Shown here in pieces: positions 26,122 through 34,983 of a stretch of DNA of 64,000 nucleotides. How positions within the stretch are numbered: the first letter of the stretch is position 1; every line of letters begins with the position of its first letter. The position numbers and the translations under genes were made by a program. Under the pieces are notes generated by a model. The model saw only the letters and a list, made by a program, of their open reading frames with translations. It was not told the origin of the DNA and made no database searches. The stretch is from positions 1-64,000 of the forward strand of contig QFQX01000015.1 of NCBI GenBank assembly GCA_003248775.1, written 5' to 3'. Source of the DNA: Shinella sp. (GTDB lineage Bacteria > Pseudomonadota > Alphaproteobacteria > Rhizobiales > Rhizobiaceae).

Positions 26122-27252
26122 TTAACCTGATCTGTCTGCCGGGAAGATCACCTGCACGGCTTCTTCCCAGGTTCTGATCCCGGATACGTCGATCCTGCTG
26201 CGATCAAGAAGCTGGGCCTTGGCGAAAGTCTCCCGAATGGATGCCGGATCCGCGGGATCGTAGGCACAGACATGCTCCCGTCCCCCTGCCGCGAACGCCG
26301 GTGCAACGATCGGCAGCCTCGAATAGCTGTACTGGATCATCTTCAGGCTCGACTGGCTGAGATAATCGGCACCGTCGCTCAGGCGATAAGGCGCAAGGCC
26401 GATGTCGGCGAACTTGATGAAGGGCACAATCGCCTCGAACGGGACTTCACCATGAACGACGATGTTGTCCCGCGGCTTCGCCGGGAGCGCCTTCTTGCCG
26501 AAGAGATGAAACGTCCAGTCCGGATTGGCTGCCGAAAGCGTGTCGATCACGTTGGCATCGAACAGCATGTCGCCGACGCTGACGGCATTGAGCGGCTTTG
26601 CATAGGGGCTTGCAGTTGCCTGATCGAAGACCCCCTTGCTGATGCCGTGCGGCAGATAGAGAACCGGCGCATCGGCGGGGAAATCCGGCCGCATGGCCTC
26701 CGCCATGATGTGGACGAGGTCATAGAGACCGATACTCTCATTGAGCACCTCTTCGATCACCGGATGCACCCCGATGGTCTTCAGCCGATCGGCGGCGTGA
26801 TAGACGATCTGCGCATCCGGCGCCTTGCGACGAATAAGCGGGGTGAGAAGTGACGCAGGCCCGCTTTCGATCAGCACATGAGTATAGCCCGGCAGGCGAT
26901 CCCGCATGGCCTTCGGCAGCAGATCCGCATAACGCCGGAAGAAGAGCCCCGACAGGCGGTTGAGGAACGGCTTCTTCAGGTTCATCGGGTGGAAAGGCGC
27001 GAACCAGATGAATTCCTCGAACCCCGGCCCGATCTCCACCCAGCGATTGAGCACCCGGCTGCGGGCATAGGCATAACGCCCGTCCTTCAGCAAACGGCTG
27101 ATCGGGCTGAGCCGGCAGGTGAGGAAATCGACGTGATCTCCCTGCGCCCGCAGGGCGTCAGCCATGAAGTGCAGGTCGACCTTGCGCGGTGCGGCAGCGA
27201 AATGCTGGCCGGTGACGATGAGCACACGGCGGGGCATGCGAGGCTCGGCCAT
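26122..27252 (-). CDS. GumK-like glucuronosyltransferase (GT70)
   Basis: This 376-residue GT-B glycosyltransferase resembles Xanthomonas GumK, which adds glucuronic acid to a lipid-linked intermediate. Shared landmarks are the N-terminal TGQHFAAAPRKVDLHF stretch (GumK has a similar RKANIHF-type segment), AVSVGDMLFD in the middle, and YLSQSSLKMIQYSYSRLPIV near residue 320, matching the nucleotide-sugar site of GumK. The start is taken at the ATG at 27252, four bases after the stop of the preceding glycosyltransferase. The open frame reaches back to 27354 but overlaps that gene in another frame. The exact donor and acceptor are not known. Confidence 0.8.
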   Translation of the reverse strand: MAEPRMPRRVLIVTGQHFAAAPRKVDLHFMADALRAQGDHVDFLTCRLSPISRLLKDGRYAYARSRVLNRWVEIGPGFEEFIWFAPFHPMNLKKPFLNRLSGLFFRRYADLLPKAMRDRLPGYTHVLIESGPASLLTPLIRRKAPDAQIVYHAADRLKTIGVHPVIEEVLNESIGLYDLVHIMAEAMRPDFPADAPVLYLPHGISKGVFDQATASPYAKPLNAVSVGDMLFDANVIDTLSAANPDWTFHLFGKKALPAKPRDNIVVHGEVPFEAIVPFIKFADIGLAPYRLSDGADYLSQSSLKMIQYSYSRLPIVAPAFAAGGREHVCAYDPADPASIRETFAKAQLLDRSRIDVSGIRTWEEAVQVIFPADRSG

Positions 27253-27256
27253 CGGC

Positions 27257-28444
27257 TCAGGCACTCGCCCGGACGGGACGTCCGCGAAGCGCATCCTCGT
27301 AAATTGCGGCATAACGATCCGCAACGCTCTCCCATGCATGGATTGCAGCCGCATCGATCATGGCGTTGCGAACGGTTTCCGGATCGGACGACAGGTGCTG
27401 GTAAGCCTTGCGGACAGCCGCCGCCGCCTCTTCCGGCCGTGCGAAATCGGCAAGGAAGATGCCGCCATGCCGCTTGCCGAGCGCATGATAGGCGTCGTTG
27501 GTATGCAGGACCGGAACGAGACCGGCGCTCATCGCTTCGACGGCGACAAGGCCGAAGCCCTCATATTCCGATGCGGAAGCGAAGAGCGACGCACGGCCGA
27601 TCAGCTTGCGAACCTCCGCATTCTCCAGACCCACATGCAGGGTGACCTGCCCTTCCAGCCCTCGCCGTGCGATTTCGTTGCGGATATCCGCCTCGCTATG
27701 GTCGGAAACCGAACCGACGACGTCGAGTGCCCAACCGGGCTCGATCTTGTTCAGCGCGTAGATCGTGTCGAACAGCCGGTCCAGCCTCTTGTTCACGGAG
27801 AAGCGCCCGATGGTGATGATGCGACGCCTCGGCACGGATGAGGAAAGGCGGGCGAATTTCTCGTTGTCGACACCGTTCTCGACAAGCACGGAACGCCGGT
27901 CGGCGATCTGCGCGAACAGGTCGAGATCCGACTGGCTGCAGCAGACCACGGAGCGATAGGCGGACGCCGAAAGCCGGGTCACCGTCTTGAACCAGATATT
28001 CTTGATCGCCGCATAGTTCTTGGTGTGGAAGAAGCCGCCATGGGTCGTCGCAACCATCGGCTTGCCATGGAACGGCCGCGTCCAGGCCAGTGCATCGAAG
28101 AAGAAGTCGATCGCATGCACATGTACGAGATCCGCATCGCCGATATGGCGGAATACCTGCGGAGCGACGGGATAACGGGAGCTTCCCTTCCACGGGATGC
28201 GCACCACCTCGACACCGTCGATCACGTCATGCGCCGGCAGCGTCGTGCCGGGATCGACAAAGAGACGGTCGAGCGTGACGACGCGAACACGAAAACCCCG
28301 TTTCAAGAGCAGCCGGCTGAGATTGGAAACGACATCTTCCAGCCCGCCGCGACTTGGCGGATACTGACGGACGACCTGCACGACGAGAGGAGAGCCTGAC
28401 TTGCCGAGCGGAATCGATCCGGCTGTGGAAGAGCTGAACGCCAT
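27257..28444 (-). CDS. GT4 family glycosyltransferase
   Basis: This 395-residue GT-B retaining glycosyltransferase has an N-terminal acceptor domain (QYPPSRGGLEDVVSNL, ATTHGGFFHTKNY) and a C-terminal nucleotide-sugar domain with GRFSVNKRLDRLF and the EX7E-type motif SASEYEGFGLVAVEAMSAGLVPV around residues 300-325. It most resembles mannosyltransferases such as GumH. The gene heads the leftward operon. Its ATG at 28444 follows AGGTGA, and the divergent co-polymerase gene begins 345 bases away on the other strand. It probably acts in assembly of a lipid-linked repeat unit at the cytoplasmic face of the membrane. Confidence 0.85.
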   Translation of the reverse strand: MAFSSSTAGSIPLGKSGSPLVVQVVRQYPPSRGGLEDVVSNLSRLLLKRGFRVRVVTLDRLFVDPGTTLPAHDVIDGVEVVRIPWKGSSRYPVAPQVFRHIGDADLVHVHAIDFFFDALAWTRPFHGKPMVATTHGGFFHTKNYAAIKNIWFKTVTRLSASAYRSVVCCSQSDLDLFAQIADRRSVLVENGVDNEKFARLSSSVPRRRIITIGRFSVNKRLDRLFDTIYALNKIEPGWALDVVGSVSDHSEADIRNEIARRGLEGQVTLHVGLENAEVRKLIGRASLFASASEYEGFGLVAVEAMSAGLVPVLHTNDAYHALGKRHGGIFLADFARPEEAAAAVRKAYQHLSSDPETVRNAMIDAAAIHAWESVADRYAAIYEDALRGRPVRASA

Positions 28445-28789
28445 TTTTCACCTGCCTGGTTTGCGGCTCCGGAGAAGATCTGCAACTCCGGGAGAACACC
28501 TCACGATGACCTATTCTCAACGCCGCCAACTCTTAACATCAGGTGTTCTCGGCCTTCTCCGCGCCGCTTGCTTGCGAGCAGGGTTAATACTTGCAATAGC
28601 TTGTGTTCAGGCTTGGTTAAGTGTGGAGTGGAGAGGATTTATCCGAAATCGCGCTCGGCCGGAGACACGCTTGCGGCCAAAAGCGATGGAACCGGACACG
28701 GGCTTGGAAACAGGATCGACGCGGAAAACGCCTGGTGAGGCGAAAGTTCGCGATACGGTCCTTCTGACGGGAGAACGGGTATCGGCATC
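28445..28789. other. Divergent promoter region of the polysaccharide locus
   Basis: No gene is supported here. The stretch separates the leftward glycosyltransferase operon and the rightward co-polymerase gene, so it should hold both promoters. It is more AT-rich around 28540-28640 (several TTAA and TTG elements) than its surroundings, but I see no clear promoter boxes or operator symmetry. Confidence 0.5.
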
Positions 28790-30796
28790 TTGCGACAGAC
28801 AGGACTGTGGAAGCGGTGGCTGCTCCTCGTGGCCTGCGCAGTCGCGTTCTGTGCTCTGCTGGCCGCAATCCATGTCTTTCGCCAACAGGCAAGCTTTACC
28901 GCGACCACGGAACTGCTGGTGGACCCGGCCGACCTCGTAACGACGAGCACGGATGGTGGGACAGGAAGCGCCCGACCCGACCCGTCAAGTCTCGACAGTC
29001 AGGTCTATGTGATGCAATCGCGCCGGGTACTCGACGCCATCGCCACCGAACTCGATCTCGCAAGCGACCCGGCTTTCGGCTCTCAGCGCACCTCATCGAA
29101 CCGGGCGGCTACCGCAGCGCAGAACGCCGTAGCTGAACGATTGCGATCACGCCTGACGATTACCCGGGCCGGGAAATCCAGCGTCTTCAGGATCACCGCC
29201 CAACATCCGGACGGAACGCGCGCGGCACAGATCGCCGACACCGCGGCAAACGTCTATCTCCGGCAATTGAGGGAAGCGCGCAATGAGGAGACGAAACGCA
29301 CCGCCGATGCCCTCGCCGCAAAGGCGAACGAACTGGGAGAGAGCGTTCACAAGGCCGATCTCGCCTTGCAAACGTTCAGGGCGGAAAACGGCCTTGTCGG
29401 CGCTGAACAGCTGGGACAGTTGGCCGACCAGCAGCTAGCCAGCCTTAACCAGCAACTGCTAGACGCCAGAAACGCAGAGGAACAGCAGCGCACCATATAC
29501 GAACAGGCGCGCAACCTGACGGTCGGTTCGCTGGAACAGGGAACCATTCCCGAGGTCCTGCAATCCGGCGCCATCGCGCGTTTGCGCGAACGTTTTGACG
29601 CCTTGCAAGAGAGGTATTCGGAACTTGCCATCCATCTCGGCCCGGATCATCCGCAGATGCGTGCGCTCGACACGCAGATGACCAGCGTGAAGCAGACGAT
29701 GCGGACGGAGATCGACCGTCTCAGGCAATCGCTGCAATCCAGCTACCAGCGCGCGACCGCCAATACCCGCTCGCTTGCCGGCCAACTGGAGACGCTGACC
29801 AAAGCAAGCGTCGACAGTGCTGCCGTCCGAAGCAGGCTGCGCCAGCTCGAGACCGAGGCCGAAGCCGCGCGCACGCCCTACAGGGAAGCAATGGACCGGG
29901 TAGAGGAATACAGCCGGCAGCAATCCCTTGTGACGCTCAATTCACGCATCCTCACTGCCGCCGTGCCGGTTGAAACACAACCGCCCGTCAGGACATGGCC
30001 TCTTCTGGGGGCCGTCCTGCTTGGCGGCCTCGCCATCGGCAGTGGCCTCACCTTCCTGACCGGCTTGCCCGTCTCCAGACGGTTGACGGAACAGACCCTC
30101 GTGAAACAGACCGGCTTCCCGATCCTTGGCCGTGTCTCGTCCGCGGCACAGACAACGCGGAAATCCTCCGGCCTCGCACGGTTCCTGCGGATTGGCCGGT
30201 CGCCCCGCACGGCATCGCCCCGAGCCGCCAACGACGGCATTCGCAATGTGGCAGATCGGCTGCAGGCGGCGATGCCGACAGGACGCCGCGGCACGGTTCT
30301 GCTCATCGGCATCGGCGATCTCAACGAGCCACGCGCGGTGGCCGCAGACATAGTGCAGGAACTGATCGATGCCGGCCGCGATATTCTCTACGCCCCCGGC
30401 GCATTGAAGCCAAAGGTGACACGCCTCGGCACTGAACCCCGACAAGGGGTAATGGGCCTTGCCGACGCGGCAACGGAAGGATCGGCCCCGCTCGCTGACC
30501 TCCTGAAATACGAACATCTTCCCTCTGCGGCGAAAGTGACGGCTTTCGCCGGCATCGGCCGCACGTTCTCCCGCTATGACAGCATTTCTCACCCTTCGAA
30601 TGCCGATATGGTGGTCATCAATGCCTGCGGAACACCGGCGGCGAAATGTCTTCCCCAACTCGTTCATGAAGCCGATACTATCGTGGTTCTGATGGAGATC
30701 GGCCGGACAAGCGGTTCCGACGTCGACGATCTCCTCGAAACACTGGGCTACAGCCGCGACATCGTACTCGGCATCGTTCTGGTGGAACCGACCTGA
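28790..30796 (+). CDS. Wzz/GumC-like polysaccharide co-polymerase without kinase motifs
   Basis: This 668-residue membrane protein has an N-terminal helix (WLLLVACAVAFCALLAAIHV, about 10-29), a Wzz periplasmic domain (about 35-150), a long coiled-coil region rich in Gln, Glu and Arg (about 150-385) and a second membrane helix (WPLLGAVLLGGLAIGSGL, about 403-420). A cytoplasmic tail of about 240 residues follows. The tail occupies the place of the BY-kinase of ExoP-type proteins and keeps the order of strands (GTVLLIGIGDLNEPRAVAAD), but lacks a Walker A GKT/S motif, so it should not bind ATP normally. The start is a TTG at 28790 with a poor ribosome binding site, so the true start is uncertain. 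It likely controls chain length or export of the polysaccharide made by the divergent operon. Confidence 0.82.
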   Translation: MRQTGLWKRWLLLVACAVAFCALLAAIHVFRQQASFTATTELLVDPADLVTTSTDGGTGSARPDPSSLDSQVYVMQSRRVLDAIATELDLASDPAFGSQRTSSNRAATAAQNAVAERLRSRLTITRAGKSSVFRITAQHPDGTRAAQIADTAANVYLRQLREARNEETKRTADALAAKANELGESVHKADLALQTFRAENGLVGAEQLGQLADQQLASLNQQLLDARNAEEQQRTIYEQARNLTVGSLEQGTIPEVLQSGAIARLRERFDALQERYSELAIHLGPDHPQMRALDTQMTSVKQTMRTEIDRLRQSLQSSYQRATANTRSLAGQLETLTKASVDSAAVRSRLRQLETEAEAARTPYREAMDRVEEYSRQQSLVTLNSRILTAAVPVETQPPVRTWPLLGAVLLGGLAIGSGLTFLTGLPVSRRLTEQTLVKQTGFPILGRVSSAAQTTRKSSGLARFLRIGRSPRTASPRAANDGIRNVADRLQAAMPTGRRGTVLLIGIGDLNEPRAVAADIVQELIDAGRDILYAPGALKPKVTRLGTEPRQGVMGLADAATEGSAPLADLLKYEHLPSAAKVTAFAGIGRTFSRYDSISHPSNADMVVINACGTPAAKCLPQLVHEADTIVVLMEIGRTSGSDVDDLLETLGYSRDIVLGIVLVEPT

Positions 30797-30893
30797 AAAG
30801 GCACCCAGCCGGCATCGCCCTTGCAAGCTGTCACGCGCTCATGTTTTCTGACCGCACGGCAATTGGCATCGAAAGTCCGGGACGCGAAGCAGC

Positions 30894-31853
30894 ATGCGGG
30901 AAACAGACAACAATGTGCAGGATGTGGGCTTCATCCTGATCCCCGGCTTTGCCCTGATGTGCTACGCCTCCGCCGTCGAGCCGCTGCGGGCGGTCAACCT
31001 GCTTGCCGGGCGCGAACTCTATCGCGTCCACGTCTATTCGCCGTCGGGTGAACTTGTTCCCTCCTCTTCGGGCGCCGTCGTCCCGGCCGAACCGCTGGCG
31101 GCAGCGAAACGGGACCGTCTGCATTCGCTCTTCGTCATCGCCGGCGGCCATCCCTCCGGCTGGCAATGGCCGGCCGTTCATGCCAGCCTGCGCGCCTTCG
31201 AGCGCGATGGCGTGACGATTGGCGGGATATCGGGCGGACCCTATCTGCTTGCCGCCGCCGGCCTCCTGACCGATCACCGCTTCACCATCCACTGGGAACA
31301 CGCGCCGGCTCTCATCGAGGATTTTCCGGGGCTCAAGCCCGAGCAGGCGCGCTATATCTTCGACCGCAATCTCCTGACCTGCGGCGGCGGCGTGGCGCCT
31401 CTCGACATGATGCATGCGTTGATCTCCGCCCGCTTCGGCCCCGCCTTCGCCACCCGCGTCAGTGACTGGTACCTGCATACCCATGTCGCCTCATCCGCCG
31501 AACCTCAGCGGGCTTCACTCGCCGAACGTCATGGCCTGCATCATCCGGCGCTGCTCGCGGTGCTTGAGAAGATGGAAGCGACCATCGAGCATCCGCTCGA
31601 CCGGGATGCCATGGCGCGGTTTGCCGGCATCACGCCCCGCCATCTCGACCGGTTGTTCGCCGAACATCTCGCCTCGACCTTCCTGCGGGAATACCGTCGC
31701 CTCAGGCTCGAGCACGCCCGCAAGCTGCTGCAGCAGAGCGCCCTTTCCGTGTCCGAGATCGCCTTCGCCTGCGGATTTGCCAGCCCCGCCCATTTCGCCC
31801 GCCGCTACCGGGAACTCTACGGCACCACGCCGAAAAAGGGCCGCAGCCTGTGA
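30894..31853 (+). CDS. glxA: GlxA-family AraC-type transcriptional regulator
   Basis: This 319-residue regulator has an N-terminal DJ-1/PfpI-like (class I amidotransferase-like) domain (about 8-180: VGFILIPGFALMCYASAVEPLR, GGISGGPYLLAAAGLL) and a C-terminal AraC double HTH (about 215-315: MARFAGITPRHLDRLFAEHL, VSEIAFACGFASPAHFARRYREL). The DJ-1 nucleophile cysteine appears replaced by serine in GGISGG, so this domain probably only binds a ligand. It lies 128 bases upstream of glxB in the same direction, as in Sinorhizobium meliloti glxA, and is the likely activator of the glxBCD-glnT genes. The ATG at 30894 has a weak ribosome binding site. Confidence 0.85.
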   Translation: MRETDNNVQDVGFILIPGFALMCYASAVEPLRAVNLLAGRELYRVHVYSPSGELVPSSSGAVVPAEPLAAAKRDRLHSLFVIAGGHPSGWQWPAVHASLRAFERDGVTIGGISGGPYLLAAAGLLTDHRFTIHWEHAPALIEDFPGLKPEQARYIFDRNLLTCGGGVAPLDMMHALISARFGPAFATRVSDWYLHTHVASSAEPQRASLAERHGLHHPALLAVLEKMEATIEHPLDRDAMARFAGITPRHLDRLFAEHLASTFLREYRRLRLEHARKLLQQSALSVSEIAFACGFASPAHFARRYRELYGTTPKKGRSL

Positions 31854-31896
31854 ATTGACGACGGAACCTTCGCCACATTCAACATAAGTTTCATTG

Positions 31897-31963
31897 TAGG
31901 AAATTAAATTTCTCTTTGGTTGATTTGCCGTTTTTCCTTTGCTAGCCATTGTGCAGTTGCACA
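31897..31963 (+). promoter_or_regulatory. Two palindromes upstream of glxB
   Basis: GAAATT-A-AATTTC (31900-31912) and TGTGCA-GT-TGCACA (31950-31963) are perfect dyads in the 128-base glxA-glxB gap. The second ends 18 bases before the glxB ATG. Either may bind a regulator such as GlxA or a repressor. Confidence 0.4.
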
Positions 31964-31981
31964 CTGGCAAGGAGAAAAGCG

Positions 31982-32887
31982 ATGTGCGGAATCGTCGGCC
32001 TGTTCCTAAAGGACAAGAGCCTTGAACCCCAACTTGGCGCCCTGCTCTCGGACATGTTGATCACCATGACCGACCGCGGACCGGATTCGGCGGGCATCGC
32101 GATCTATGGCGGTGCGCCCGCGGGCAAGGCCAAGATCACGGTACAATCCGCCGAGCCGGACCAGGAATTCTCCGGCCTGGAAGCAGACCTCACCAAGGTG
32201 GGAATTCCGGCAAGCGTGACACTGAAGAGCACCCATGCCGTCATCGAGATCGATGAAGGCAAGCTTGGCGAGATCCGCGCCGTGCTTGCCGAAATCCGTC
32301 CAGACATCCGGATCATGGGGTCGGGCGAAAGCGTCGAGATCTACAAGGAAACCGGCCTGCCGAAGGATGTGGTCTCCCGTTTCGACGTGCGCGCCATGGG
32401 CGGCACCCACGGCATCGGCCACACCCGCATGGCGACGGAAAGCGCGGTCACGACGCTCGGCGCGCACCCCTTCTCCACCGGCCCCGACCAGTGCCTCGTG
32501 CACAACGGCTCGCTTTCGAACCACAACAACCTGCGCCGCGAACTGAAGCGGGAAGGCATGAGCTTCGAGACCGACAATGACTCCGAGGTCGCAGCCGCCT
32601 ATCTCACCGCGGAAATGGCCAAGGGCAAGGATCTCGGCAAGGCGCTCGAAAGCGCCCTCGACGATCTCGACGGCTTCTTCACCTTCGTCGTCGGCACGAA
32701 ATCCGGCTTCGGCGTGCTTCGCGATCCCATCGCCTGCAAGCCGGCCGTGATGGCCGAGACCGACCAGTACGTCGCCTTCGGCTCCGAATATCGCGCACTC
32801 GTCGGCCTGCCCGGCATCGAAACCGCCAGGATCTGGGAGCCGGAGCCGGCGACCGTCTATTTCTGGGATCACGAGAAAGCCGCCTGA
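31982..32887 (+). CDS. glxB: GlxB, glutamine amidotransferase type II subunit
   Basis: This 301-residue N-terminal-nucleophile glutaminase domain is related to the amidotransferase part of PurF and glutamate synthase. The start at 31982 puts Cys2 (MCGIVGLF) at the N-terminus after Met removal, and a strong AAGGAG precedes it. Other landmarks are the TDRGPDSAGIAIYGG and GIGHTRMATESAV motifs and VHNGSLSNHNNLR. With GlxC and GlxD it makes up a split glutamate synthase-like enzyme. MgsA of N-methylglutamate synthase has the same architecture and is the main alternative. The next gene starts 3 bases after the stop. Confidence 0.88.
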   Translation: MCGIVGLFLKDKSLEPQLGALLSDMLITMTDRGPDSAGIAIYGGAPAGKAKITVQSAEPDQEFSGLEADLTKVGIPASVTLKSTHAVIEIDEGKLGEIRAVLAEIRPDIRIMGSGESVEIYKETGLPKDVVSRFDVRAMGGTHGIGHTRMATESAVTTLGAHPFSTGPDQCLVHNGSLSNHNNLRRELKREGMSFETDNDSEVAAAYLTAEMAKGKDLGKALESALDDLDGFFTFVVGTKSGFGVLRDPIACKPAVMAETDQYVAFGSEYRALVGLPGIETARIWEPEPATVYFWDHEKAA

Positions 32888-32890
32888 ACC

Positions 32891-33577
32891 ATGCCAGTCT
32901 TCGACCTCTCCCAAACGCCGCTCCGCGAGCTCAACAGCGCGCTTCACCAGATAGAGAAGGGCGCCAACGACACCGTCTTCGAAGTCGTGAACCCGCGCGG
33001 CAGCCACGCGGTCGCAGTCGGGATCGACAGCCCCGTCACCGTCGAGGTGAAGGGCTCCGTCGGTTACTACTGCGCCGGCATGAACGACGGCGGCACGGTC
33101 ACCGTGCACGGTTCGGCCGGCCCCGGCGTCGCCGAAAACATGATGTCCGGCACCGTCGTCATTGAGGGCGACGCCTCGCAATATGCCGGCGCGACCGGCC
33201 GCGGCGGGCTTCTCGTCATCAAGGGCAATGCCGCCTCGCGCTGCGGCATCTCGATGAAGGGTATCGACATCGTCGTCCATGGCAATATCGGCCACATGTC
33301 CGCCTTCATGGGGCAATCAGGCCATCTGGTCGTGCTCGGCGATGCCGGCGAGGCCCTGGGCGACAGTCTTTACGAAGCGAAGCTCTTCGTGCGCGGCACG
33401 GTAAAAAGCCTCGGCGCGGATTGCGTCGAAAAGCAGATGAAGCCGAAGCATCTCGAAAAGCTCGCCGCCCTCCTGGAAAAGGCAGGCGTCAAGGACGTCA
33501 AACCGGAAGAGTTCAAGCGCTACGGCTCCGCCCGCAAGCTCTACAATTTCAACATCGACAACGCCGACGCGTACTGA
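32891..33577 (+). CDS. glxC: GlxC, glutamate synthase beta-helix subunit
   Basis: This 228-residue protein matches the C-terminal right-handed beta-helix domain of the glutamate synthase large subunit (GXGXG domain). Its repeats show glycine spacing such as YYCAGMNDGGTVTVHGSAG and IVVHGNIGHMSAFMG. It is free-standing here, as in S. meliloti GlxC and MgsB of N-methylglutamate synthase, and would link the GlxB and GlxD subunits structurally. It is tightly packed between glxB (3 bases) and glxD (14 bases), indicating one operon and a complex. Confidence 0.88.
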   Translation: MPVFDLSQTPLRELNSALHQIEKGANDTVFEVVNPRGSHAVAVGIDSPVTVEVKGSVGYYCAGMNDGGTVTVHGSAGPGVAENMMSGTVVIEGDASQYAGATGRGGLLVIKGNAASRCGISMKGIDIVVHGNIGHMSAFMGQSGHLVVLGDAGEALGDSLYEAKLFVRGTVKSLGADCVEKQMKPKHLEKLAALLEKAGVKDVKPEEFKRYGSARKLYNFNIDNADAY

Positions 33578-33591
33578 GGCGAGGAACAGCC

Positions 33592-34920
33592 ATGAGCTAT
33601 CAGAACCCCTACACCCCGCCGCGCAAGTCAGCCACTTTCGATGACTATACGCTTGCCGAAATCCGTCGCGCCGCGGCAACCGGCATCTATGACATTCGCG
33701 GCGGCGGCACCAAGCGCAAGGTGCCCCACTTCGACGATCTGCTGTTCCTCGGCGCGTCGATCTCTCGCTATCCGCTCGAAGGCTACCGCGAGAAGTGCGA
33801 TACATCGGTCGTCCTCGGCACCCGCTTTGCCAAGAAGCCGATCGAGCTGAAGATCCCGATCACCATTGCCGGCATGAGCTTCGGCGCGCTTTCCGGCAAT
33901 GCCAAGGAAGCCCTTGGACGCGGCGCGACGCTCGCCGGCACCTCCACCACGACGGGTGACGGCGGCATGACCGACGAGGAGCGCGGCCACTCCGAAAAGC
34001 TCGTCTATCAGTACCTGCCTTCCCGCTACGGCATGAACCCGAAGGATCTTCGCCGCGCCGATGCGATCGAGGTCGTGGTGGGACAGGGCGCCAAGCCCGG
34101 CGGCGGCGGCATGCTGCTCGGCCAGAAGATTTCCGACCGCGTCGCCGAAATGCGCACGCTGCCCAAGGGCATCGACCAGCGCTCGGCCTGCCGTCACCCC
34201 GACTGGACCGGCCCGGACGACCTGGAAATCAAGATCCTCGAGCTGCGTGAAATCACCGACTGGGAAAAGCCGATCTATATCAAGGTCGGCGGCGCACGCC
34301 CCTATTACGACACGGCACTGGCCGTGAAGGCCGGGGCAGATGTCGTGGTTCTCGACGGCATGCAGGGCGGCACGGCGGCAACGCAGGACGTCTTCATCGA
34401 AAATGTCGGCATGCCGACGCTCGCCTGCATCCGCCCGGCCGTTCAGGCGCTTCAGGATCTCGGCATGCACCGCAAGGTCCAGCTCGTCGTCTCCGGCGGC
34501 ATCCGCTCGGGCGCCGATGTCGCCAAGGCGCTTGCGCTCGGCGCCGATGCGGTCTCCATCGGCACGGCGGCGCTGGTCGCCATCGGCGATAACGATCCGC
34601 ACTGGGAAGCGGAATATCAGAAGCTCGGCACCACGGCCGGTGCCTATGACGACTGGCACGAGGGCAAGGACCCCGCCGGCATCACCACGCAGGACCCGGA
34701 ACTCGCCAGGCGGCTCGATCCGGAAATCGCCGGCCGCAGGCTCGCCAATTACCTCAAGGTCATGACGCTCGAGGCCCAGACCATCGCCCGCGCCTGCGGC
34801 AAGAACAAACTGCACAATCTGGAGCCGGAAGACCTCTGCGCTCTCACCATGGAAGCCGCCGCCATGGCGCAGGTGCCACTTGCCGGCACCAGCTGGTACC
34901 CCGGCAAGGGAGGATTCTGA
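33592..34920 (+). CDS. glxD: GlxD, glutamate synthase-like FMN subunit
   Basis: This 442-residue protein matches the FMN-binding synthase domain of glutamate synthase. It has ITIAGMSFGALSGNAKEALG, GAKPGGGGMLLGQKIS, YIKVGGARPYYDTALAVKAGADVVVLDG and the phosphate-binding stretch VSGGIRSGADVAKALALGADAVSIG. Cysteines near the C-terminus (ARACGKNKLHNLEPEDLCAL) may hold an iron-sulfur cluster. The ATG at 33592 follows GAGGAA and gives the family N-terminus; the longer frame overlaps glxC. With GlxB and GlxC it would aminate a 2-oxo acid, or transfer methylamine if the enzyme is N-methylglutamate synthase (MgsC). Confidence 0.88.
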   Translation: MSYQNPYTPPRKSATFDDYTLAEIRRAAATGIYDIRGGGTKRKVPHFDDLLFLGASISRYPLEGYREKCDTSVVLGTRFAKKPIELKIPITIAGMSFGALSGNAKEALGRGATLAGTSTTTGDGGMTDEERGHSEKLVYQYLPSRYGMNPKDLRRADAIEVVVGQGAKPGGGGMLLGQKISDRVAEMRTLPKGIDQRSACRHPDWTGPDDLEIKILELREITDWEKPIYIKVGGARPYYDTALAVKAGADVVVLDGMQGGTAATQDVFIENVGMPTLACIRPAVQALQDLGMHRKVQLVVSGGIRSGADVAKALALGADAVSIGTAALVAIGDNDPHWEAEYQKLGTTAGAYDDWHEGKDPAGITTQDPELARRLDPEIAGRRLANYLKVMTLEAQTIARACGKNKLHNLEPEDLCALTMEAAAMAQVPLAGTSWYPGKGGF

Positions 34921-34983
34921 CCCTCCCGACAACTCCGCATACATCGCCAGAAGTGTCTTCATAAAATCCAAAAGGGGAACGAA

